Origin: Thermolongibacillus altinsuensis | Lineage (GTDB): Bacteria; Bacillota; Bacilli; Bacillales; Anoxybacillaceae | Length of the DNA: 64,000 nucleotides | Assembly (NCBI RefSeq): GCF_004341205.1 | Contig: NZ_SLUL01000001.1 | Location: 239,344 to 303,343 of the forward strand | Direction: 5' to 3' | Shown: piece by piece, positions 34,254 through 42,548 of the stretch | Numbering within the stretch: the stretch's first letter is position 1 | Layout of the letters: each line of letters opens with the position of its first letter | Notes under the pieces: generated by a model | What the model saw: the letters and a program-made list of their open reading frames with translations, nothing else | Told to the model about the DNA's origin: nothing | Database searches by the model: none | Position numbers and translations under genes: made by a program

Positions 34254-34504
34254 TAAAATAAAAAACGCTTTTCCCCTCCTTGTAAAAGGACGGAAAAAGC
34301 GTTCCGCGGTACCACCTTTTTTGGTGCGTGTGCACCCAACTCTCGTCCCGTAACGCGGGAAAGACGGCTTATGTTTGCATAAGCGGCCATCTAGGGCAGG
34401 TTCAATCTACTTCCCGTGAGGAACCTTCCAGCCTATGAGTTCCATTCTCTTGCACGTTCCATAGATTTACTAGTCCCGTACCGTTTTTTGTATGAATGAT
34501 TTTT
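34254..34504 (-). promoter_or_regulatory. T-box riboswitch, proline (CCU specifier)
   Basis: The T-box AGGTGGTACCGCGG (34304-34317) is followed by a terminator stem AACGCTTTTTCC/GGGAAAAGCGTT and a U-run. In stem I the specifier loop reads GAA-CCT-G (codon at 34398-34400), giving CCU for proline, as in B. subtilis proBA. Uncharged tRNA-Pro should allow readthrough into proBA. Confidence 0.9.
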
Positions 34505-34510
34505 CTGAAA

Positions 34511-34539
34511 ATTATCCATCGAAAAAGGAATTTTGTCAA
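34511..34539 (-). promoter_or_regulatory. promoter of the proBA T-box transcript
   Basis: TTGACA (34534-34539), 17 bp, GATAAT (34511-34516) on the minus strand. Confidence 0.75.
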
Positions 34540-34555
34540 GACTTATAAATCAATA

Positions 34556-34777
34556 TATATATGATAAGCTTAATTTTCCGACATAAACAAGCTTTTCTGC
34601 CACTTCTCCGAACGAAAACGCCATCAGACAAATGAATTTGTCTGTCATGCGTTTTACGTTCGGAATCGGCATGCTTCTAGCATGCCGGGGCGGCAAGAAA
34701 AATCTTGCCGCCTATGGCAGAAAAGCGGTCTTCTATTCATGATGTGATGTGTCTGAAACTCAACTTGAATCAATATA
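34556..34777 (+). repeat. dispersed multi-hairpin repeat, copy C
   Basis: A 222-bp copy almost identical to 58992-59213 (three differences by eye). Inner pair TTTTCTGCCA/TGGCAGAAAA (34593-34602, 34715-34724) encloses hairpin 1 (CCGAACG and CAGACAAAT with their complements, 34608-34663), hairpin 2 (CGGCATGCT/AGCATGCCG, 34667-34687) and hairpin 3 (GGCGGCAAGA/TCTTGCCGCC, 34689-34712). It lies between the divergent T-box promoter and the ABC exporter; 34778-34900 beyond it shows no gene. Confidence 0.88.
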
Positions 34778-34900
34778 GCATGCTAAACGATGCGATGACC
34801 GCAAACCAAACGTATAAAAAAGAAGAATTTTTTGAGAGTTTATGAGCGCAGTTGAGGTGAATAAATAATAACATTTTTTATAAATATCCTTTTATAACCA

Positions 34901-34920
34901 TTATTTTGTATTATAATAGT
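34901..34920 (+). promoter_or_regulatory. putative promoter of the ABC exporter operon
   Basis: TTATTTTGTATTATAATAGT with -10 TATAAT (34912-34917). It is almost identical to sequences at 4251-4270 and 27630-27649. No clear -35. Confidence 0.45.
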
Positions 34921-34998
34921 AAAGGACTGAAAAATTATGAAACTTTTTCCTGTTTTCGTCGTAATGCATACAAAAGAAAAAGGGGAGAGGTGTTGTTT

Positions 34999-35898
34999 AT
35001 GGGTTTACGATTACGCCATGTGACGAAGCGGTTTGGCGATTTTGTGGCGGTCGATGATGTGACCATCGATATTCCCGAGCAGGAAATGTTCGGCTTTTTA
35101 GGAGCAAACGGGGCAGGGAAGACAACGACGTTTCGGATGATTTTAGGGCTCTTGGATCCGACGGAAGGAGAAATTACGTGGAACAATCAGCCGATTACAT
35201 ATGAAAGCAGCCATCTCATCGGCTATTTGCCTGAAGAGCGCGGCTTGTATCCAAAGTTAAAAGTGAAAGAGCAGCTCATCTACTTAGGGCGATTGCGCGG
35301 AATGGATAAGGAAACAATCGTAAAGGAAATGAGACGTTGGCTTGAGCGTTTTAAGGTGCCGGAGTACGAGAATAAAAAAGTCGAAGAGCTATCGAAAGGG
35401 AATCAGCAAAAAATTCAATTCATCGCCGCGGTCATTCATCGGCCGAAGCTTTTAATTTTAGACGAACCGTTCAGCGGTCTCGATCCGGTGAACGTCGAGC
35501 TGTTAAAAAAGGCGGTTATTGATTTGAAAAACGAAGGGACGACGATCGTTTTTTCGAGCCATCGCATGGAACATGTCGAAGAGCTTTGTGAACATTTGTG
35601 CATTATGCATCGCGGCAAGCCGATCGTGCACGGTTCGTTAAAAGAAATTAAACGTTCGTTTGGCAAAAAAAATATTATCATTCATGCCGATTTCTCGCTT
35701 GAGGAGCTGCGGACGTTTCCGGGTGTTGTGAAAGCGGAAACGACGGCGGAAGGAATTCGCTTGCAAATTGAAAACGAAGAAGTCTCCCAGCAAATTCTTG
35801 CACATATTTCGCAAAAAGGATTCATCCGTAAATTTTCGCTCGAAGAACCGTCGTTAAATGACATTTTTATCGAGAAAGTAGGTGCGGCGTATGAATAA
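34999..35898 (+). CDS. yhaQ: ABC transporter ATPase (YhaQ/NatA-like)
   Basis: A 299-residue ATPase. Walker A GANGAGKTTTFRMIL is near residue 36, the signature LSKGNQQKIQFIAAV near 133, Walker B KLLILDEPFSGLDP near 151 and the switch His in VFSSHRMEHVEEL near 186. The Q-loop lies in LIGYLPEERGLYPKLKVKEQ. A C-terminal DUF4162-like domain (about 215-295) is typical of this exporter group. GGGGAGAGGTG precedes ATG 34999. It overlaps the permease by 8 nt. Probable sodium or toxic-compound exporter. Confidence 0.88.
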   Translation: MGLRLRHVTKRFGDFVAVDDVTIDIPEQEMFGFLGANGAGKTTTFRMILGLLDPTEGEITWNNQPITYESSHLIGYLPEERGLYPKLKVKEQLIYLGRLRGMDKETIVKEMRRWLERFKVPEYENKKVEELSKGNQQKIQFIAAVIHRPKLLILDEPFSGLDPVNVELLKKAVIDLKNEGTTIVFSSHRMEHVEELCEHLCIMHRGKPIVHGSLKEIKRSFGKKNIIIHADFSLEELRTFPGVVKAETTAEGIRLQIENEEVSQQILAHISQKGFIRKFSLEEPSLNDIFIEKVGAAYE

Positions 35899-37126
35899 AT
35901 TTTGGATTGTGCTTTCGCATACATATGTATCAAAATTAAAGTCAAAATCATTTTTAATTTCCACCATCATGACGACCTTGCTTGTTTTTGGCATCGCAAA
36001 CATCGATCGCATTATTGAGCATTTTAATAAAGATAGCGAAAAAACGATCGCCATCATCGACAGAACGAATGCATTGTATGAACCGCTCAAGGAGCAACTG
36101 AAAGCAAATGGAGCGAAAGAAATCAAAGTCGTTAAATCCAATAAAAGCGAAGAGCAAGCAAAGAAAAAGGTGCAAAATGAAGAATGGTACGCTTATGTTG
36201 TGCTTGATTATGATGAAAAGCAGCTGCCGAAAGCGACGTATTATGCGATGACGATTGCTGGTAGCGACGTTCCAACACAACTTGAACAGGCGCTTCAACA
36301 GTTGAAGATGACATTGGCAACAGCGAAAATAGGTTTAAAACCTGAACAGATGAAAGAACTATATGCCCCTATTGTGTTTAACAAAATCGCGCTTGAAAAA
36401 AATGCAAAAACGGAAGAACAAATTAATCAAGCACGCGCGATTATGTATGTGCTTTTAATTGCAATGTATATTTTTGTCATTATGTACGGCAGCATGATTA
36501 TGATGGAAGTGGCGACGGAAAAGTCATCACGGGTGATGGAAATATTAATCTCCAGCGCGCCGCCTGTACAACAAATGTTTGGAAAAATTTTAGGCGTTGC
36601 TTTGCTTAGCTTAACGCAGTTCGTCATCATCTTTACGATCGGTTACACATCGTTGCAAAACAGCGATTTACTCGCGGAGCTTTTAGGGACAGAAAACATG
36701 CCGATTGGCACGATCTTGTATGCGATTCTCTTTTTCTTGCTTGGATATTTTTTATATGCAACATTGTTTGCGCTTCTCGGTTCGTTAGTGAGCCGTGTTG
36801 AGGACGTTCAACAAATCGCCACCCCTGTGTCGATGCTTGTCGTCGGTGCGTTTTTCATTGCGATGTTTGGGTTAAATTCTCCTGATGCACCATTTATTAC
36901 GGTGACGTCATTTATCCCGTTTTTCGCACCGATGATTATGTTTTTGCGCATTGGCATGTTGAATGTTCCTGCATGGGAGATCGCTGTTAGTCTTCTCTTG
37001 CTTGTCGGTACGATTGTGTTTTTCGCGATTGTTGGGGCAAAAGTATACCGCGGCGGTGTGCTCCTATACGGCCAATCGTCGTCTTGGAAAGATTTGAAAC
37101 GCGCATGGCAACTAACAAAAAAATAG
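35891..37126 (+). CDS. yhaP: ABC-2 type permease (YhaP/NatB-like)
   Basis: A 411-residue permease. A first helix (about 20-38) is followed by a large extracytoplasmic domain (about 40-175) rich in Lys/Glu. A cluster of five to six helices follows from residue 185, including ATEKSSRVMEILISSAPPVQ, the ABC-2 signature near 215. ATG 35891 has AGTAGGTG upstream. It works with the ATPase encoded just before. Confidence 0.87.
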   Translation: MNKFWIVLSHTYVSKLKSKSFLISTIMTTLLVFGIANIDRIIEHFNKDSEKTIAIIDRTNALYEPLKEQLKANGAKEIKVVKSNKSEEQAKKKVQNEEWYAYVVLDYDEKQLPKATYYAMTIAGSDVPTQLEQALQQLKMTLATAKIGLKPEQMKELYAPIVFNKIALEKNAKTEEQINQARAIMYVLLIAMYIFVIMYGSMIMMEVATEKSSRVMEILISSAPPVQQMFGKILGVALLSLTQFVIIFTIGYTSLQNSDLLAELLGTENMPIGTILYAILFFLLGYFLYATLFALLGSLVSRVEDVQQIATPVSMLVVGAFFIAMFGLNSPDAPFITVTSFIPFFAPMIMFLRIGMLNVPAWEIAVSLLLLVGTIVFFAIVGAKVYRGGVLLYGQSSSWKDLKRAWQLTKK

Positions 37127-37138
37127 GGGGAATATACA

Positions 37139-37516
37139 ATGGGTTTTTTGGATGGATTAATGGGAAATGCGTCTGAAGTGAATGTAGCGGAATTGCAACG
37201 TGAGTTTTCGAACATTTTGGCAGAAGGGGAGCAGATTGAAAAAGCATATAAACTTATTCGCGATCTATTTTTGTTTACAAACAAGCGCTTAATTCTCGTT
37301 GATAAACAAGGGCTAACGGGCAAAAAGGTGGAGTATCATTCCATTCCTTATCGCAGCATCACTCACTTTAGCATCGAAACAGCGGGAAATTTCGATCTGG
37401 ATGCTGAATTAAAAATTTGGATTTCCGGAAGTGCCACACCGATTCAAAAGCAGTTTAACAAAAGCTTAAACATTTATGAACTTCAGCGCGTCTTAGCAAC
37501 GTATGTGTTGAAGTAA
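37139..37516 (+). CDS. PH-domain protein (YvbH/bacterial PH_3-like)
   Basis: A 125-residue cytosolic protein with a bacterial pleckstrin-like fold. LIRDLFLFTNKRLILVDKQG (about 39-58) and VEYHSIPYRSITHFSIETAG are the signature strands. GGGGGAAT precedes ATG, 12 nt after the permease, so it is probably the third gene of the exporter operon. The function is unknown. Confidence 0.82.
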   Translation: MGFLDGLMGNASEVNVAELQREFSNILAEGEQIEKAYKLIRDLFLFTNKRLILVDKQGLTGKKVEYHSIPYRSITHFSIETAGNFDLDAELKIWISGSATPIQKQFNKSLNIYELQRVLATYVLK

Positions 37517-37544
37517 AAAAACCGAGCCGTGCTCGGTTTTTTTA
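37517..37544 (+). terminator. terminator of the PH-domain gene
   Basis: ACCGAGC-CGT-GCTCGGT and seven T. Confidence 0.85.
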
Positions 37545-37556
37545 CAGCGGTTTGGG

Positions 37557-37608
37557 ACGTATGTGTTGAAATAACGAAAAAACCAAGCAGGTGTGCTCGA
37601 TTTTTTTA
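37557..37608 (+). repeat. degenerate tandem copy of gene tail plus terminator
   Basis: ACGTATGTGTTGAA, A-run, ACCAAGCAG, GTGCTCGA and a T-run repeat the preceding ACGTATGTGTTGAA, A-run, ACCGAGCC, GTGCTCGG and T-run at about 37499-37544. The second hairpin has decayed. It may serve as the terminator for the convergent gene at 37606. Confidence 0.65.
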
Positions 37609-38088
37609 AAGTGGCTTCGTTGGAGTTGGTTTCGCGTATCCTTCTTTATAGGTTTCATCAATCATTTGGCGAATTTCTTTCATCGATTTTCCGTTTTTGT
37701 ATTCACGAATGGACGTTGCGGCGATCTCTAAGCAAACACCGCATTTGGTTGCATGGTCGTCCCAAACAATGGAGCCGTCTTGTTTGTTTTCGTATACAAA
37801 ACAATCGTAGTTGTTTTGGTGGCCAGCTGATTCACCGCAACCGCAATAACAAGGGATGTGTTCTAACAACGTTTGATGTTGGGCAGCTTGTTGATAGAGA
37901 AGGGTCATATTTTCGTCATGTTTGTGTAAAAAAGAAGGAAGTTTGTCAACGGATGATGTCGTTTCGCGAACATCTCCTGAACTTGTTACATGTTTCGTTG
38001 CTGGATGGGTTGTTTCGTTTGTCGAGCAAGCGCTCAAAACTAAACTGAATGACATGATCCAAGTTCCAATCCATATTTTTTTCTGCAT
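37606..38088 (-). CDS. PCYCGC-motif lipoprotein
   Basis: A 160-residue exported lipoprotein. The signal MQKKIWIGTWIMSFSLVLSA is followed by lipobox Cys 21. The family motif PCYCGCGESAGH lies at about 82-93, with further conserved cysteines in YDCFVYEN and KCGVCLEIA. Six cysteines suggest metal or redox binding outside the membrane. AAAGGATG lies 11 nt before ATG 38086-38088. PCYCGC proteins are Bacillota-specific and not well characterised. Confidence 0.8.
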   Translation of the reverse strand: MQKKIWIGTWIMSFSLVLSACSTNETTHPATKHVTSSGDVRETTSSVDKLPSFLHKHDENMTLLYQQAAQHQTLLEHIPCYCGCGESAGHQNNYDCFVYENKQDGSIVWDDHATKCGVCLEIAATSIREYKNGKSMKEIRQMIDETYKEGYAKPTPTKPL

Positions 38089-38278
38089 GGCGATTGTCAT
38101 CCTTTCAACTCTCATCGTACATTTTGAATCTACCATATGGAATGAGGAAGAGCAAATCGTTATTGCTTTTTCAATAAAGAAAAAAGAGAACGATTGTCCG
38201 ACTTTTGACACTATTCCTAATAAAATTTTTGTATATAATGGAATTAAAGTAAAATCAGCGAAAGATGGGGAGAGGAAA

Positions 38279-40243
38279 GTGGAGAGTATTATTTCAAAAG
38301 GAAACACAGTAGATGAAGCGATTCGCGCAGGATTAAAGGAATTGAATGCGGCACGTGAAGAAGTTTCCGTAGAAATTATCCAAGCTGAAAAAAAGAGGTT
38401 GTTTGGCATCGTTTCGCGGCCGGCGATCGTCAAAATTACAAAAATAAAGCAGATGCAATCGGTTACAAAGGAAATAGAAGAGACTGACTCGTTAGAAGGG
38501 AAAGTATGGCTGAAAGATGGAAAATTGTTTTATCGATGTTCTTCTTCGCAACGCCCGACCATTACAGTCGGCAAAGGGGTGAAACTGTTTAAAAACGGTG
38601 AAGAAGTGAACGGAACGGTTGAGTTAGAGGAGAATGACGAACTGCAGATCAGCGTCGAGGAAGATGAAAAAATAGATGCAAAATGGGATGTGACGATGGA
38701 TAAACGGAAAATCCAAGCGGTTTTGACGATTGAGCCTGCCGTTCGAAGACGCTATGTTTTAAAGGATATTCCTCCCACAAAGCATATGCATTTGCAAGCT
38801 CATCTGGAAACGGAAGTGGAACATGATGTGCAATATGAGCAAATCATTGAAAAACTAAAGGAATTGCACATCGTATACGGAATAAAAGAATCCAACATTA
38901 TGGAAGCGCTTCAAGCAACTGAAAAAACGAGTGTGGTTATTGCTGAAGGAATCGAACCTGTGGAGGGAAAAGATGGCTGGGTAGAGTTAAAAGTTGGGAA
39001 CGAGAATGCTAGAAGACCGAAGCTTCGCGAAGACGGGACGGTTGATTTTCGAGAAATGGAAATGATCACAAACGTTTCAGATGGACAATTGGTCGCCGTT
39101 GTTCACCCGCCACAACCTGGAGTGCCGGGAATTACCGTCACGAACGAGGTGATCCCTTTTCGTGAAACACACCCGGTGACCGTGCAGTTAGGAAAAGGGG
39201 TGGCCATGAGCGAAGACGGAACGGAGATTGTCGCCGTTCAATCCGGTCGCCCGGAAATCATCGAGAAAGGGCGTACTGTGATTGTCTCCATCATTCCGAA
39301 GTTCGTTCATCAAGGAGATGTTGATCTTTCTACAGGAAACATTCGCTTTAAAGGGGACATTGAAATTACAGGAAACGTTCAAGACGAGATGGAAGTAGAG
39401 GCACTCGGCAATGTCGTCATTTTTCAAAACGTGAACCGAGCGAAAATTCAAGCGCAACAATCGATATTCATTCATCGCAATCTCATCAGCGGAACGGTCA
39501 TTTCAGGGGAAAATAAAATCGTGCTCTCTGAATTGGCGTTATTATTAGATGAAATTAAACAAAAATTGGAGAGAATGATTTTGGCTATTCGACAAATGAT
39601 CATGTCATCAAAAGTGCAAGATAAAGATATTTACTTTTTAATAAGAAGAATGTTAGATACTAAGTTTCATTCGCTTTTTGAAACGATGAAACAATATCAA
39701 AACATTTGTCGAAACAAGCGAGAGCACATAAGTGAACAATGGATCGAAATGGGGAATAAATTACAATCCTATTTCTTCGCTGAAAAGCCGAATCATTTCC
39801 ACTCTTATAAAGGTCTTGAGAATTTGTTGCGTGAATTAAATATATTTATCAGCCAACACGAGCAGCATGAAAGTGATTTAATTGAGCTGTCCTATGCGAT
39901 GAATAGCGTCATTCGTTGTAGCGGAGATGTCATTGTTTTCGGAAAAGGTTGCTACAATTGCAATATTTATGCCGGAGGGGAGTTAAAGGTCAACGGAGTG
40001 TTGAGAGGCGGAGAAGCGTTCGCCCGGAAAGGAATAAAAGTAAGAGAAGTCGGTTCTTCAATGGGGGTTACGACGTTGCTTGCCGTTCCGAAAGGGGAAA
40101 CCATTCAAATGGATAGAGTGTGGGAAGGGACGGTTATTCAAATCGGAAAGAAAAAGTATACGTTTTATGAAGAAAAGCGATTGATTGAAGCAAAGTGGGA
40201 TAATGAGAAAGATGATATTATTTTACATTCAACATCTAGTTGA
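38279..40243 (+). CDS. FapA (DUF342) protein with N-terminal Jag-like domain
   Basis: About 654 residues from GTG 38279 (GGGGAGAGG just upstream). The frame stays open further 5' but overlaps the divergent lipoprotein gene, so the longer form is rejected. Residues 1-55 match a Jag_N fold (ISKGNTVDEAIRAGLKELNA, KKRLFGIVSR). A beta-rich middle carries the DUF342/FapA signature (DGTVDFREMEM, VAVVHPPQPGVPGITVTNEV). A right-handed beta-helix stretch follows (VDLSTGNIRFKGDIEITGNV). An Arg/Lys-rich coiled coil lies at about 420-540. The role in this group is uncertain (polymer or envelope assembly). Confidence 0.8.
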   Translation: MESIISKGNTVDEAIRAGLKELNAAREEVSVEIIQAEKKRLFGIVSRPAIVKITKIKQMQSVTKEIEETDSLEGKVWLKDGKLFYRCSSSQRPTITVGKGVKLFKNGEEVNGTVELEENDELQISVEEDEKIDAKWDVTMDKRKIQAVLTIEPAVRRRYVLKDIPPTKHMHLQAHLETEVEHDVQYEQIIEKLKELHIVYGIKESNIMEALQATEKTSVVIAEGIEPVEGKDGWVELKVGNENARRPKLREDGTVDFREMEMITNVSDGQLVAVVHPPQPGVPGITVTNEVIPFRETHPVTVQLGKGVAMSEDGTEIVAVQSGRPEIIEKGRTVIVSIIPKFVHQGDVDLSTGNIRFKGDIEITGNVQDEMEVEALGNVVIFQNVNRAKIQAQQSIFIHRNLISGTVISGENKIVLSELALLLDEIKQKLERMILAIRQMIMSSKVQDKDIYFLIRRMLDTKFHSLFETMKQYQNICRNKREHISEQWIEMGNKLQSYFFAEKPNHFHSYKGLENLLRELNIFISQHEQHESDLIELSYAMNSVIRCSGDVIVFGKGCYNCNIYAGGELKVNGVLRGGEAFARKGIKVREVGSSMGVTTLLAVPKGETIQMDRVWEGTVIQIGKKKYTFYEEKRLIEAKWDNEKDDIILHSTSS

Positions 40244-40260
40244 TCCGATGTCTGAGAATG

Positions 40261-40372
40261 GATGCAGCGTTGCGATTGCTTTTGCTTGGCAACGCCGTGC
40301 AGTTATTGAAACAGATCATTCGTTCTGTTGAACAAAAATGCTTTTAGCCGTGTGCTAAAGGCATTTTATTTT
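40261..40372 (+). pseudogene. arsR 3'-end fragment with its terminator
   Basis: CAGCGTTG ... GGCAACGCCGTGCAG ... TTGAACAAAAATGCTTTTAG, then GCCGTGTGCTAAAGGCATTT, copies the end of the intact arsR at about 44328-44437 (NAVQLLKQLIQSVEQECL and terminator). One base is missing near 40270, so the frame is broken upstream of NAVQLLKQ. No 5' part is present. Confidence 0.75.
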
Positions 40373-40408
40373 TTCACCTTCTTCGGAACGTTCACATAAT
40401 ATTCATTT

Positions 40409-40443
40409 TTGCCACTATAAAACTAGAAAAATAGTTTTATAAT
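40409..40443 (+). promoter_or_regulatory. ArsR-type operator and promoter
   Basis: A perfect inverted repeat ATAAAACTA-GAAAAA-TAGTTTTAT (40417-40440) overlaps a -10 TATAAT (40438-40443), 22 nt before the regulator gene. This is the expected position for autoregulation. Confidence 0.65.
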
Positions 40444-40465
40444 AAAAACGAAAGGAGGAAGCGGA

Positions 40466-40825
40466 ATGGGGGACGCTTGGAAAGTAAAAGATGAATGCGA
40501 AGTAAAAGAGATCATTGAAAAATCAAAACAACACTTGCCTTTTCTTGCAGAAGAACGATTGTTACAAGAGCGTGCGGAATTTTTCAAAGCGTTAGGCGAT
40601 GAGACGCGCTTACGCATCATCGGAATGTTAATGAATGCTGATTTGTGCATGTGCGAAATTACAGCTGGACTACAATTGCCACCTTCAACGGTAACCCATC
40701 ATCTCAAACTGCTTGAACGTGGGAATGTTGTAACGGTACGCAAGGAAGGAAAATTTACGATCTACCGTCTGAATAAAGCGCTCGTCCTTCCACACCTGTT
40801 GGGAAGAAGGGAAGAGCATGTTTAA
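40466..40825 (+). CDS. arsR: ArsR/SmtB-family metal-sensing repressor
   Basis: A 119-residue winged-helix repressor. DETRLRIIGMLMNADLCMCE at residues 46-65 carries the alpha-3 Cys-x-Cys metal site. An N-terminal Cys lies in DECEVKE, as in CadC-type sensors. Recognition helix: PPSTVTHHLKLLERGNVV. The wing is VRKEGKFTIYRL. AAAGGAGG precedes ATG. It overlaps the permease gene by 8 nt and is likely derepressed by arsenite or another thiophilic metal. Confidence 0.9.
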   Translation: MGDAWKVKDECEVKEIIEKSKQHLPFLAEERLLQERAEFFKALGDETRLRIIGMLMNADLCMCEITAGLQLPPSTVTHHLKLLERGNVVTVRKEGKFTIYRLNKALVLPHLLGRREEHV

Positions 40826-41765
40826 AAAATTGGCTGATTGGTTTGTTGAAGATGTATTGCATTTATCGGTTACATCGAAACTAGGTGGAGCCGTTCATTT
40901 TTTCATTTATGATACGACGAAAATTTTAGCGTTATTATTGGTTATGGTTTTTATTATTTCGTTTATACGAAGCTATGTTCCGCCTGAGAAAGTAAAAATG
41001 TGGCTAAGTGGAAAGAAAAAAGGCATCGCCAGTGTCTTAGCAGCGTTGTTAGGAGTTGTCTCTCCGTTTTGTTCGTGTTCGACCGTTCCGCTTTTTATCG
41101 GTTTTGTCGAAGCGGGCATTCCGCTCGGGATTACGTTTACATTTTTAATCTCGTCTCCGATTGTGAATGAGATTTCACTCGTTATGTTGTTTTCGATTTT
41201 CGGTTGGAAAATTGCTGTGTTATACGTTTTATTTGGCATTATTCTTGCGATCATCGCAGGATGGGTGATCGGAAAATTACGAATGGAAAAATATGTAGAG
41301 TCTTATGTGTATGAAATTAAACTAGGAGAAACACCGATTGAAGAAATGACGATCAAGCAAAGACTAGTTTATGCAAAAAATAATGCCGTCGATACGGTGA
41401 AAAAAATATGGTTGTTTTTATTGATTGGGATCGGCATCGGTGCATGGATTCACGGCTATGTCCCTGAAGATTTCCTCGTTCGCTATGCGGGAAAAGATAA
41501 TCTCTTCGCTGTACCGATCGCTGTCGTTCTTGGCGTTCCGCTTTATTCAAATGCGGTCGGTTCGCTTCCGATGATTGAAGCATTAATGCTAAAAGGGATC
41601 GCTCCTGGGACTGCTCTTTCATTCATGATGGCGATTACCGCTTTATCGTTTCCAGAAATGGTGTTGCTTCGCAAGGTCATTAAGCCGAAGCTCATCGGCA
41701 TCTTTGTGGCAGTGGTAGCCATTGGCATCATCGCCATTGGATATATATTTAACATTATTTTATAA
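40818..41765 (+). CDS. arsP: ArsP/UPF0718-type permease
   Basis: A 315-residue permease with eight to nine helices. Family motif SPFCSCSTVPLFIGFVEAGI near residue 75 contains the Cys pair important in ArsP. The second half repeats the fold with VLGVPLYSNAVGSLPMIEAL near 237. It has a cytosolic loop (residues 148-190). Members export trivalent organoarsenicals; others are uncharacterised. Gene order regulator-permease-thioredoxin supports metal(loid) export. Confidence 0.85.
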   Translation: MFKKLADWFVEDVLHLSVTSKLGGAVHFFIYDTTKILALLLVMVFIISFIRSYVPPEKVKMWLSGKKKGIASVLAALLGVVSPFCSCSTVPLFIGFVEAGIPLGITFTFLISSPIVNEISLVMLFSIFGWKIAVLYVLFGIILAIIAGWVIGKLRMEKYVESYVYEIKLGETPIEEMTIKQRLVYAKNNAVDTVKKIWLFLLIGIGIGAWIHGYVPEDFLVRYAGKDNLFAVPIAVVLGVPLYSNAVGSLPMIEALMLKGIAPGTALSFMMAITALSFPEMVLLRKVIKPKLIGIFVAVVAIGIIAIGYIFNIIL

Positions 41766-41780
41766 AAGGAGAGAGGAACG

Positions 41781-42011
41781 ATGACAATTAAAGTATTGGG
41801 AACAGGCTGTAAAAAATGCAAAGAGCTTGAACAAAACGTTCGTGAGGCGATCGCTCAATTAGGTATTAATGCCGACGTGCAAAAAGTCGAAGAAATTCCA
41901 CAAATTATGCGTTACGGTGTGATGAGCACACCAGCGCTTGTCATCGACGAAAAAGTTGTTTCCGCCGGAAAATTGCTTTCTGTCGAAGAAATTAAAGCGT
42001 TATTAGCATAA
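41781..42011 (+). CDS. small thioredoxin/glutaredoxin-like protein
   Basis: A 76-residue thioredoxin-fold protein of the MTH895/TM0996 type. The active site is GTGCKKCKELEQNV (Cys-Lys-Lys-Cys, residues 10-13). The cis-Pro is in MSTPALVID. AGGAGAGAGG precedes ATG 41781. Last gene of the arsR-arsP operon; it may hand metal or reducing power to the permease. Confidence 0.88.
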   Translation: MTIKVLGTGCKKCKELEQNVREAIAQLGINADVQKVEEIPQIMRYGVMSTPALVIDEKVVSAGKLLSVEEIKALLA

Positions 42012-42045
42012 AAGGCGCTATCCGATGAGGACGGCGCCTTTTACG
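42011..42045 (+). terminator. terminator of the arsRP-trx operon
   Basis: AAAAGGCGC (about 42011) pairs with GCGCCTTTT (about 42044) around a loop of about 16 nt; strong stem with T-tail. Confidence 0.7.
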
Positions 42046-42129
42046 TTTCATTTGATAAAAAAATACAAATCATTTATCATGTTCAATTGTATAAATACGG
42101 AAAAACTAAAAGGAAAGGGAGGATAGGAA

Positions 42130-42450
42130 ATGGCATGGGTATATCTCGTCATCGCGGGCATTTTTGAAGCAGTGTGGGCGGTCGCTTTAAAATATACGTT
42201 CGGATTTACGCGACTCGTTCCGTCCGTTATTACCATCGTAGGAATGATCATTAGTTTTTACTTTTTGGCGCTGGCGACAAAAGTGTTGCCGATTGGAACG
42301 GCGTATGCCGTATGGACAGGAATTGGAGCGGTTAGTACAGTTGTCATTGGGATGATTTTGTTAAACGAACCCGTCAGCGCTTCAAGAGTCATTTTTTTGC
42401 TTTTTATTTTAATTGGCATCATTGGCCTGAAACTAACATCTGCTCATTGA
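42130..42450 (+). CDS. sugE: SMR-family exporter (SugE/Gdx type)
   Basis: A 106-residue, four-helix small multidrug resistance protein. AWVYLVIAGIFEAVWAVALK contains the essential Glu (residue 13). GTAYAVWTGIGAVSTVVIGM is the helix 3 signature. It is a single gene, as for homodimeric SugE/Gdx, which exports guanidinium in several bacteria. AGGAAAGGGAGG precedes ATG. No guanidine riboswitch was found in the 118-nt upstream gap. Confidence 0.88.
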   Translation: MAWVYLVIAGIFEAVWAVALKYTFGFTRLVPSVITIVGMIISFYFLALATKVLPIGTAYAVWTGIGAVSTVVIGMILLNEPVSASRVIFLLFILIGIIGLKLTSAH

Positions 42451-42456
42451 GCAACG

Positions 42457-42486
42457 AAGAACTCCTCGCGGGAAGGAGTTCTTTTA
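42457..42486 (+). terminator. terminator of sugE
   Basis: AAGAACTCCT-CGCGGGA-AGGAGTTCTT and a short T-tail. Confidence 0.75.
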
Positions 42487-42496
42487 CAAATATTTC

Positions 42497-42534
42497 TTGA
42501 CATTTTGTTTCTGTTGTAACTATAATGGTTACAA
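42497..42534 (+). promoter_or_regulatory. promoter and Rrf2 operator (site 1)
   Basis: TTGACA (42497-42502), 18 bp, TATAAT (42521-42526). The inverted repeat TTGTAAC-N7-GTTACAA (42514-42520, 42528-42534) covers the -10. The same repeat with identical spacing recurs at 43006-43025. Confidence 0.75.
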
Positions 42535-42548
42535 AGGGGTGGAAATAT

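Noticed and set aside
34779..34844. Short frame MLNDAMTANQTYKKEEFFESL beside repeat copy C
   Set aside because: Too short, no SD and no homologue recognised; possibly a gene tail cut by the repeat, but unsupported.
37922..38278. Long N-terminal extension of the FapA-like protein
   Set aside because: It is antisense to the lipoprotein gene, has no SD, and its composition is unlike coding sequence; GTG 38279 has a good SD and starts at the Jag_N domain.
42012..42129. Guanidine riboswitch before sugE
   Set aside because: The gap is short and holds the preceding terminator and a plain promoter region; no ykkC-type motifs.
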